64,000 nt of DNA from JAWLHU01 sp041690255. Its GTDB lineage: Bacteria > Bacillota > Sulfobacillia > Symbiobacteriales > Symbiobacteriaceae. The position numbers and the translations under genes are program-made. Of the stretch, positions 57,755 through 64,000 are shown piece by piece; the stretch's first letter is position 1, and every line of letters begins with the position of its first letter. The DNA is taken from contig JAWLHU010000011.1 in the NCBI GenBank assembly GCA_041690255.1, positions 124,001-188,000 of the forward strand, given 5' to 3'. Below the pieces are notes generated by a model. It made no database searches. It was not told where the DNA came from and saw only the letters and a list, made by a program, of their open reading frames with translations.

Positions 57755-57793
57755 GGGCGCCTGGCAAGGGGTCAACCCGGGCCGGGCGCCTTT
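57755..57793 (+). terminator. Terminator after the ArsB-type gene
   Basis: GGCGCCTGGC / GCCGGGCGCC (one mismatch), then TTTCATTT. Confidence 0.7.
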
Positions 57794-57918
57794 CATTTCG
57801 CCGTCCTGCCGGTGTCCTGTAATCTTCCCAGCGCAGGGGGGAGGGGAGTCTCTGGCTCCCTGGGAAGGCCATGCTCTATCCTTCTTCTAAAGCGCCAACT
57901 GGGAGGATGTTGATTCAT

Positions 57919-59286
57919 ATGAAGCATGCTGTGGTAATTGGTGGGAGTGTCGCTGGGCTTCTGGCCGCCCGAGTGCTGTCGGATCAGTACGATCGTGTGA
58001 CCATCATCGAACGGGATGCCCTGCCCCTGGGCCCTGAGCAACGCAAGGGGGTACCCCAGGGCAGGCATATCCATGCGCTGTTGGCCCGGGGCGCGCAGAT
58101 TATGGAGGAGTTGTTCCCCGGCATCTTAGGTGAACTGCGGGCCGAGGGCGCCGTCCACATGGACCAGGTGAGCGACGGACTCCTCCACCAGTACGGACAG
58201 TGGAAGAGCCGGTTCGAAAGCGGCTTCATGGTCCATGTCATGAGCCGGCCCTTTCTGGAGGCGGGCATCCGCCGCCGGGTCTCTGCTCTGTCCCGGGTCA
58301 CCCTGCTCCCGGAAGCAACGGTGACGCGACTGACAACCACCCCTGACAAGCAGAGGGTGACCGGGGTCGTCATCGAGCGAGCGAGCGGGGAGCAGAGCAT
58401 CGAGGCGGACCTGGTGGTTGAGGCCGGCGGTCGGGGGACCCGGGCGCCTCAGTGGCTGAAGGAACTGGGCTTCGGCGAAACGCCCATCTCCACGCTGAGG
58501 ATCGACCTGGCCTACTGCAGTGCGCTCTTCCAGCCCCCGGCGGAGAAGGTGGTCGACTGGAAGATGATGGCCGTCGTCGCACCGCCCCCGGCCCTGCGCC
58601 ACGGCACGATTCTGGAGATTGAGGGTGGGCGATGGCTTGTCACCCTCTGGGGCTACTTCGGTGATCATCCACCCACCGAGATCGAGGGATTCAAGGCCTT
58701 TGCCAAGTCAATGCCCGTACCGCAGATGTACGACGCCATTGCCAGTGCGACGCCGCTTACACAGCTGTCACTCCACAAGGTGCCGAGCCAGCTGCGCCGG
58801 AACTATGAGCGACTGGAGCGGTTCCCATCGGGCCTGGTGATCATGGGCGATGCGGTCTGCAGTTTCAATCCGATCTATGGGCAGGGCATGGCGACGGCCG
58901 CCCTGGAGGCCATGGAACTGCGCCGCGCCCTGCGCAGCCAGGGAGTGAACGGACTCCCTGCCTACACACCGACACTGCAGAAGGGGTTGGGTAAGCTGGT
59001 GGATATGCCCTGGCAAATGGCCACCAGCTCGGACATGGCCTATCCGCAGGCCGAAGGGGCCCGTCCATTAGGTTCCGGCCTCCTCAGCAAGTACACCCGT
59101 CGCATGCTGGACCTCGCAGCCCATGATCCGGTCCTCAATGATGCTTTTCTTCAGGTCCAGCACATGCTAAAGTCACCCACCTCGCTCTTCCACCCGAGAC
59201 ATGTGGCCCGGGTGCTTCTCAGCCGTCTGCCAGCGGCACCATCGGCACCTCCTGTGAAGGTGAGGCCTGCCAGCAGTGTCGAATAG
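57919..59286 (+). CDS. FAD-dependent monooxygenase-like oxidoreductase, paralogue 1
   Basis: 455 aa, PHBH-fold group A. FAD-binding VVIGGSVAGLLAARVLS at the start with ERD after beta-2, DLVVEAGGRGTRAPQWL (DG-type motif with Gly in place of Asp), and the second FAD motif VIMGDAVCSFNPIYGQGM. ATG 57919 is chosen by comparison with the paralogue at 59773, which has the same leader spacing from GGGAGGATG. Substrate unknown; halogenase-like and geranylgeranyl-reductase-like relatives share the fold. Confidence 0.85.
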   Translation: MKHAVVIGGSVAGLLAARVLSDQYDRVTIIERDALPLGPEQRKGVPQGRHIHALLARGAQIMEELFPGILGELRAEGAVHMDQVSDGLLHQYGQWKSRFESGFMVHVMSRPFLEAGIRRRVSALSRVTLLPEATVTRLTTTPDKQRVTGVVIERASGEQSIEADLVVEAGGRGTRAPQWLKELGFGETPISTLRIDLAYCSALFQPPAEKVVDWKMMAVVAPPPALRHGTILEIEGGRWLVTLWGYFGDHPPTEIEGFKAFAKSMPVPQMYDAIASATPLTQLSLHKVPSQLRRNYERLERFPSGLVIMGDAVCSFNPIYGQGMATAALEAMELRRALRSQGVNGLPAYTPTLQKGLGKLVDMPWQMATSSDMAYPQAEGARPLGSGLLSKYTRRMLDLAAHDPVLNDAFLQVQHMLKSPTSLFHPRHVARVLLSRLPAAPSAPPVKVRPASSVE

Positions 59287-59330
59287 GTGGGGTGTGACCG
59301 ACCCTGTTTGGTTCGAGGAGGTTTCCGTTC

Positions 59331-59630
59331 ATGACCCCGTATGAACGTTTGGTGGAGGCCTGGATCAAGGCCGGCTACCCCAAGGAGTACATTCCCAAGC
59401 AGCAGTTCCAGAAGGCGGCGGAACCGGTGGCGGAGGCCTATGCCGCCGGCGAGGAGGATTTCCTCAAGGTCGGCTGGACGAAGGCCAAGGTCGACTTCCC
59501 CTTTGCCCCTTCGCATCCGCGGTATCAGGCGATGATGGAAGCCTATGTCGAACTGGCGGAGCAGGAGCAGGATGACCAGGCGGACCCGGATGTCCAGGAC
59601 CTCCCGGTGAACGACGAACAGGAGCCATAG
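59331..59630 (+). CDS. Small acidic protein between the two flavoproteins
   Basis: 99 aa, GAGGAGG before the ATG. Helical with aromatic residues (MTPYERLVEAWIKAGYPKEY, HPRYQAMMEAYVELAEQEQD) and an Asp/Gln/Glu-rich tail. Unknown family. Same strand and spacing suggest co-expression with paralogue 1. Confidence 0.65.
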   Translation: MTPYERLVEAWIKAGYPKEYIPKQQFQKAAEPVAEAYAAGEEDFLKVGWTKAKVDFPFAPSHPRYQAMMEAYVELAEQEQDDQADPDVQDLPVNDEQEP

Positions 59631-59772
59631 TGAGCGAACCCCGGGCACTACCCCGGGGTTCTGCCATGTCCCGGCATCTTCCCAGGACGGACAGGATGCG
59701 CTCCCCTGGGCGTTGGGAAACGCCTCCTCTAGAATTCAAGCAAAGAGGAACGAGGGAGGATGGTCTAAGCGC

Positions 59773-61143
59773 ATGAGACACGCAGTCGTGATCGGTGGGA
59801 GTGTCGCTGGACTGCTGGTCGCTCGGGTTCTGTCAGAGCAATATGACCGGGTGACATTGGTTGAGCGAGATACTCTGCCCGAGGGGCCGGTGAATCGGAA
59901 GGGGGTGCCGCAGGGGCGCCACGTTCACGCCCTGCTGGTCCGGGGCGCACAGATTCTCGAGGAACTCTTTCCCGATATCCTGCGGGACCTGCGCGCAGAG
60001 GGGTCGGTCCACATGGACGGGTCGCTTGATTCCGTACTCTATCAGAACGGGATATGGAAGAGCCGGTATTCCAGCGGGTTCATGTTCCATCTGCAGAGCC
60101 GGCCGTTCCTTGAAGCCATGATCCGCCGACGGGTCAGAGCGATCCCACAAATCGCCGTCCTGGAAGGAGCGACGGTAACACGCTTGACCGCAACACCTGA
60201 CAATAAGCGGGTGACTGGGGTCGTGATCGAACGGGAGAGCGGTGAGGAGACCATAGTGGCGGACCTGGTGGTCGAGGCGGATGGACGGGGGACCCGGGCA
60301 CCCCAGTGGCTCAAGGACCTCGGCTATGGTGAGACCCCGATCTCCACCCTGAAGATCGACCTGGCCTATGCAAGCGCAATCTTTGAGCCGCCCGCCGAGA
60401 GCCCACCTGACTGGAAGATGCTCGCGGTCGTTCCGGCAGCGCCGGCCCGCAGGCACGGTCTGATCACCGAGATCGAGGGCGGGCGCTGGCTGGTCACCCA
60501 GTGGGGGTACTTCGGGGATCATCCGCCCCTTGATCCGGACGGCTTTCAGGCGTTTGCGCGGTCGTTGCCCGTTCCGCAGTTGTATGATGCCATTTCCAGC
60601 GCGACGCAAGTCACCCCGCTCGTTCTCCACAAGGTGCCGCATCAGCTTCGGCGCCACTACGAGCGACTGGAGCGATTCCCCGAAGGGCTCGTGATCATCG
60701 GCGATGCGCTCTGTAGTTTCAACCCGATCTATGGGCAGGGCATGACGACTACCGCCCTGGAGGCCATCGAGCTGAGCACAGCTTTGAAGAGTCGGGGGGC
60801 TGAGTCATTCGCTACCTACACACCCACGCTGCAGAAGCGCATGGGCAAGGTGGTGGATTCGCCCTGGCAAATGGCTACCAGTTCGGATATGGCTTACCCG
60901 CAGGTAGAGGGGGTTCGCCCGTTCGGCTCGGGCTTGATCGCCAAGTACTCCCAGCGACTCACCGACATTGCCGCTCAGGACCCGGTGCTGAATGAGACCT
61001 TCCTGCAGGTGATCCACATGCTCAAGCCGGCCACGGCGCTCTTCCAGCCCAAGGTGGTTGCCCGGGTGCTCTTCGGTCCACGCCCGAGGGCCCTGCAGGA
61101 GGCGCCCATACGCAGGCCCAAGTCCCGTGAGATGAACGCCTGA
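59773..61143 (+). CDS. FAD-dependent monooxygenase-like oxidoreductase, paralogue 2
   Basis: 456 aa, closely similar to 57919-59286 along the whole length. It keeps the true DG motif VVEADGRGTRAPQWL where paralogue 1 has Gly-Gly. FAD motifs VVIGGSVAGLLVARVLS and VIIGDALCSFNPIYGQGM. Leader sequences before both genes also share CATCTTCCCAG- and TGGGAA-type blocks, so the duplication covered the promoter. Probably acts on a lipophilic substrate. Confidence 0.85.
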   Translation: MRHAVVIGGSVAGLLVARVLSEQYDRVTLVERDTLPEGPVNRKGVPQGRHVHALLVRGAQILEELFPDILRDLRAEGSVHMDGSLDSVLYQNGIWKSRYSSGFMFHLQSRPFLEAMIRRRVRAIPQIAVLEGATVTRLTATPDNKRVTGVVIERESGEETIVADLVVEADGRGTRAPQWLKDLGYGETPISTLKIDLAYASAIFEPPAESPPDWKMLAVVPAAPARRHGLITEIEGGRWLVTQWGYFGDHPPLDPDGFQAFARSLPVPQLYDAISSATQVTPLVLHKVPHQLRRHYERLERFPEGLVIIGDALCSFNPIYGQGMTTTALEAIELSTALKSRGAESFATYTPTLQKRMGKVVDSPWQMATSSDMAYPQVEGVRPFGSGLIAKYSQRLTDIAAQDPVLNETFLQVIHMLKPATALFQPKVVARVLFGPRPRALQEAPIRRPKSREMNA

Positions 61144-61253
61144 TCGCCCCGTTTCACTCTTGCAGGACCCGAAGGAGTTGCGCAGAAATTCTGGGGGAGG
61201 TCCACTCTTGGGCCTTCCCTGCGCGTTTTGGCCTGTAGTGGAGGGGGAGCGGA

Positions 61254-61797
61254 ATGATTCGGATCGATCAGCTTCGGGTTGCGGGGAAACTGGCCGATCT
61301 CACCCTGGCTGTCGACCCTGGCGAGGTGGTGGTGGTCGTGGGTAGCCGCGGGAGCGGCAAGTCGACCCTTATCCGCACCCTCGTCGGGTTGCACCCAATC
61401 GCCGCAGGGAGCGCTGCGCTCGCCGGACTGCCGGCGAGCGATGCGCGTAACCGGACCAAGATCGGCGTTGTCGGGGGAGGCCTGGGGCTTCATGGGGCGG
61501 CTCACCATCTGGGAGAGCATGATCACCTACGCAGGCTTCTATGAGGTGCCCGAGCGCCGAGTCCTGGAACTGCTCAAGCGGCTCGATCTTCTTGCCCAGA
61601 TGCGTACTCGGGTCCAGCGGCTTCAGGCGGGAGAGCTGGCCCGCCTGCGCCTGGCCAGTGCCCTCCTGCACGAGCCGCCGGTCCTCCTGCTGGACGAACC
61701 CGCCTGCGATATCGACGGCGAGAGCGCATCGATGATCGCCTTTACCGTTGCCGAGGAGGCGGAGGCCGGGAAGGCGGTACTGGTCAGCCTGTGCTGA
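61254..61797 (+). pseudogene. ABC ATPase-like domain, frameshifted
   Basis: Frame 1 from ATG 61254 (behind GGAGGGGGAGCGG) encodes an ATPase start with Walker A GSRGSGKST and continues to IGVVGGG. Around 61475, in a G-rich stretch, the ATPase sequence moves to another frame (GFMGRLTIWESMITYAGFYE, RLQAGELARLRLASALLHEP, Walker B LLLDEPACDID). The signature is degenerate. The LytTR part at 61791 returns to the first frame, so an ancestral ABC-LytTR fusion with two shifts is possible. Confidence 0.75.
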
Positions 61798-62165
61798 ACA
61801 CGACCGCATCCGGCTCCCGCACAGCCGGTGGCGCCCGGGTCCCACATATCGCCGCTAGGAAGGGCGAGCACCTCCTGCTCTTCCGGCCTGAGGAGATCCG
61901 CTACGCCTACGCCCAGGAGAAGGCGGTCTTCGTGCGGACCCACGAGGGCGATTGCGGAGTCACCTTCACCCTGAGCGACTTGGAGGAGCGGTTGGCTGAG
62001 CACGGCTTCTTCCGCTGCCACCGGGGCCACCTTGTGAGTATCGGCTATGTGAAGGAGGTCGCCACCTGGACCCGTGATTCCTTCTCCCTGATCTTGAAGG
62101 ATGGTACCGACGTCCCGCTCTCCAAGCATCGAGCCAACGAGTTGCGGGTCCGGCTCAACTGGTAG
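61791..62165 (+). CDS. LytTR-domain DNA-binding regulator (possibly a fusion fragment)
   Basis: 124 aa. LytTR domain over residues 25-122: HIAARKGEHLLLFRPEEIRY, KAVFVRTHEG, FFRCHRGHLVSIGYVKEV, LILKDGTDVPLSKHRANELR. GTG start overlaps the ATPase stop by 7 nt. In other Bacillota this domain is fused to a degenerate ABC ATPase upstream of an ABC transporter, the order seen here. It would regulate the transporter that follows. Confidence 0.75.
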   Translation: MLNTTASGSRTAGGARVPHIAARKGEHLLLFRPEEIRYAYAQEKAVFVRTHEGDCGVTFTLSDLEERLAEHGFFRCHRGHLVSIGYVKEVATWTRDSFSLILKDGTDVPLSKHRANELRVRLNW

Positions 62166-62300
62166 CCCGCTGCGCCACTCAGTCGGCCCCCGCTCGTCAA
62201 GCAGGGTCTGCGCCAGTCGTCGCTTCCCCATCGCCAGTTGTCGCAGGTCAGCGGCAATGCGCCATCGCCCTGTGCGATGATCGGGTCGAGGTGGTGCATG

Positions 62301-62700
62301 ATGATCGAATTGAACGGCCTGACCAAGCGCTACGGACCGGTGACCGCTCCGGAGAACCTTACCTTCGCAATTCCCACGGGTGAGATCTTTGGTCTGCTCG
62401 GCCCCAACGGGGCGGGCAAGACCACCACGCTTCGCCCCCTGGCCGGCCTGAACCAGCCCGATGCAGGTAGTGTTATTGTAGACGGCATGGACCCCTGGTC
62501 CTCGTCTGACTCCGTCCGTCGCATGATGGGCGTCCTGCCCGACGGCACCGCCCTCTGGGATCGGCTCTCGGTCGAGCAGAACCTGCTCCTTTGCGCCGGT
62601 CTCTTCGGTCTGCCCCGCACCGCCGTGACCCACACCATGGAGCAGACGGGCGTTCGCGACCTGACCAACCGCCGGGCAGGGAAGCTCTGGAAGGATCAAG
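62301..62700 (+). pseudogene. Truncated ABC transporter ATPase (NatA/BcrA type)
   Basis: Starts well (GAGGTGG 7 nt before ATG 62301; MIELNGLTKRYGPV, Walker A GLLGPNGAGKTTT). It is ATPase-like up to DLTNRRAGKL near residue 124, just before where the signature should begin. The sequence then becomes the leader of the permease gene. Signature, Walker B and H-loop are absent, so a deletion removed the second half. The frame stays open further only by chance across the permease. Confidence 0.8.
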
Positions 62701-63390
62701 GTGCTTGCGGCTACGCGGCTTTGGGATTGCGCCCGAAACCCGATGATCCTCTCGCCGATTCTCATGCTCCCATTCATGGCCTGGATGATCTCCGCCACGA
62801 TGAAGCGGGAGGCAGAGGCGACAGGCCTTGGTGTCCTCCTGGTTATGCCTGCTTACTTTGTCGGTTGGATGACATCTTCCTTCACCCTGGCCGAAGCCAA
62901 GGAGAAGCGGGTTCTGGAGTCCCTCCTGATCACCCCGCTCCGCTCCTGGGAGTACGTCGCCGTGGAGGCCGGTCTGGGATCCGTGCTCAGCCTCGTCGCC
63001 GGTGGCCTCGTCGTCCTGATCGTGGGCCGCGTTCCCGAGAGGATCGGGCTGCTTCTCTTTGGCTACCTGCTGCTCACGCTCTTCTCTGTGGCCGGCGGAA
63101 CGCTGATCGGCCTGCTGGTGCCGGATACCCGGACGCTCGGCTCCGCAGGTACTCCCGTACTCCTTCTCCTGATGTTCGGCACCACCATGCCGTGGGAACT
63201 CTTCCCCCCCGCTGTCTGGGATGCCCAGGTCTTCCTGCCCACCCGCCCCGCCATGGAGTTGCTCAGGGCCGGCTACCTCGGTGTCGAAGCACCGATTCTG
63301 CAGAACATCCTGGTCATGGTGGGCTATACTGCTCTCGTCGCTTACTTCTGCATCTACCGGCTCCGCCGCCTCGCATTCTCACCTCGCTAG
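62701..63390 (+). CDS. ABC-2-type permease
   Basis: 229 aa, six hydrophobic segments, ABC-2 family (EKRVLESLLITPLRSWEYVA, GTLIGLLVPDTRTLGSAGTP). GTG 62701 with GGAAGGATC upstream. Its ATPase partner is truncated, so it is probably without function unless another ATPase supplies it. Confidence 0.8.
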   Translation: MLAATRLWDCARNPMILSPILMLPFMAWMISATMKREAEATGLGVLLVMPAYFVGWMTSSFTLAEAKEKRVLESLLITPLRSWEYVAVEAGLGSVLSLVAGGLVVLIVGRVPERIGLLLFGYLLLTLFSVAGGTLIGLLVPDTRTLGSAGTPVLLLLMFGTTMPWELFPPAVWDAQVFLPTRPAMELLRAGYLGVEAPILQNILVMVGYTALVAYFCIYRLRRLAFSPR

Positions 63391-63399
63391 CTCGACCAG

Positions 63400-63428
63400 C
63401 GCCGCCCGGCATCATCTGCGGGGCGGCG
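63400..63428 (+). terminator. Terminator-like hairpin after the permease
   Basis: CGCCGCCC / GGGCGGCG, 13-nt loop, then TCTTGCTTGCCTT. Confidence 0.6.
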
Positions 63429-63569
63429 TCTTGCTTGCCTTCTGGCCGCGTAAACCATCCCCCGGAGTACCCCAGAGGTCGTAGTCACCGCTTTGTACGG
63501 CTTCGTAGTAGCGGTCGACGATCTCCCCCGTGGCGCGACCGCCTCCGTGTACGAGTCGGCGCGTAGTAT

Positions 63570-64000
63570 CTACTTGTTCAGGAACTGACTTCCGATTTCT
63601 ACCAGCGCATCGGCCGCCGCCTCGATCTCCTCCGGCGTCGTGTACCGCCCCAGGCTGAGCCGCAGGGCCGCCACGGCTTGGTCGGGGCTGAAGCCCATGG
63701 CTACGAGCACTTCGCTGGGCTCGCTCACCCCGGCATGGCAGGCCGAGCCGGTCGATGCCGCCACCTGGGGGCAGGCGGTCAGCAGGTCGTTACCCACGAC
63801 CCCATCGATTGTGAGATGCAGCGTATTGGGTAGCCGCTCCACATTCACACCGGTCACCCGGGCGGGCAGGGCCTCGACAAGGCGCTGCCGGAGCCGGTCC
63901 CGCAGCCCTGCCAGGCGGCGTCCCTCGCCGGTCGCCAGCTTGATCTCCGCCAGCTCACATGCCCGGCCCAGGGCCACGGCGTAGGGCACATTCTCCGTCC
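63570..64000 (-). CDS. Cysteine desulfurase (NifS/IscS family), N-terminus off the window
   Basis: The last ~143 residues of a PLP cysteine desulfurase. The edge reads TENVPYAVALGRACELA. Then VERLPNTLHLTIDGVVGNDL and the active-site Cys loop STGSACHAGVSEPSEVL (longer SSGSAC form). RLSLGRYTTPEEIEAAADAL ends it. It supplies persulfide sulfur for Fe-S clusters, thiolated tRNA or, in some relatives, selenium delivery. Ends 3' to 3' against the ABC operon. Confidence 0.9.
   Translation of the reverse strand, partial: TENVPYAVALGRACELAEIKLATGEGRRLAGLRDRLRQRLVEALPARVTGVNVERLPNTLHLTIDGVVGNDLLTACPQVAASTGSACHAGVSEPSEVLVAMGFSPDQAVAALRLSLGRYTTPEEIEAAADALVEIGSQFLNK

Noticed and set aside
62238..63566. 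442-aa ATPase ORF running across the permease
   Set aside because: ATPase similarity ends near 62670. The rest is the wrong frame of the permease, so I treat the ATPase as truncated.

Overview
The window is GC-rich, densely coded DNA with strong AGGAGG-type ribosome binding sites and many GTG and TTG starts. It carries a CotF-like spore coat protein, a GlpP antiterminator, a FadF-like iron-sulfur reductase, PrsW and YetF-type membrane proteins and a two-gene ThrE exporter. Together these point to a spore-forming Bacillota of high GC content. A Symbiobacterium-like lineage is my best guess, from gene content and not from any search. No rRNA, tRNA, CRISPR array, phage or transposase was seen.

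Layout. 1-8.1 kb: a YeeE/YedE sulfur-compound transporter leaves the window on the left. A run of plus-strand lipid genes follows (MBL hydrolase, acyl-CoA ligase, CoA transferase, TetR regulator, SCP2 protein, SDR, thiolase), closed by a terminator. 8.1-18.1 kb: a mosaic of YetF, a broken beta-lactamase-like gene, an unknown acidic-tailed protein, an AraC/GyrI regulator, a two-copy DEDD exonuclease, YciH, an orphan response regulator, a 25-codon membrane peptide and a RocB-like peptidase. Several repeats lie between them: a 39-unit 11-bp array, three copies of repeat family A and two of repeat family B. 18.1-30 kb: a spore coat protein, peptidases (M50, M24-like, M28, PrsW), an aminotransferase, a CBS/CorC membrane protein and two low-complexity minus-strand proteins. 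30-38.3 kb: acyl-CoA dehydrogenase, FadF-like reductase, a second MBL hydrolase, split ThrE, 3-hydroxyacyl-CoA dehydrogenase, an alpha/beta hydrolase with a Cys-substituted triad, and an ArsC/Spx-like gene with an in-frame UGA at its catalytic position.

38.4-49.6 kb: GlpP overlapping a very large M14-type peptidase, a Nudix hydrolase, a heterodimeric ABC exporter, and a redox operon (His/Asp-rich membrane-anchored protein, ApbE, ferric-reductase-like membrane protein). 49.9-57.7 kb: GAF-GGDEF protein, a thioredoxin-fold protein without CxxC, nitroreductase, AlkZ-related protein, AlkA with a 49-aa membrane protein, YdcF and an ArsB-type carrier. 57.9-64 kb: two paralogous FAD monooxygenase-like genes, a damaged ABC/LytTR operon and the end of a cysteine desulfurase.

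How the genes fit together. The ligase, CoA transferase, thiolase, SDR, acyl-CoA dehydrogenase, hydroxyacyl-CoA dehydrogenase and FadF-like protein together supply most steps of beta-oxidation with electron delivery to the quinone pool. A TetR-type operator candidate lies just upstream of the acyl-CoA dehydrogenase. The strongest unusual signals are the candidate selenoprotein (37951-38307), the family B repeat with a covarying 17-bp hairpin (9280 and 17915), and the perfectly phased 11-bp array (11356-11784).
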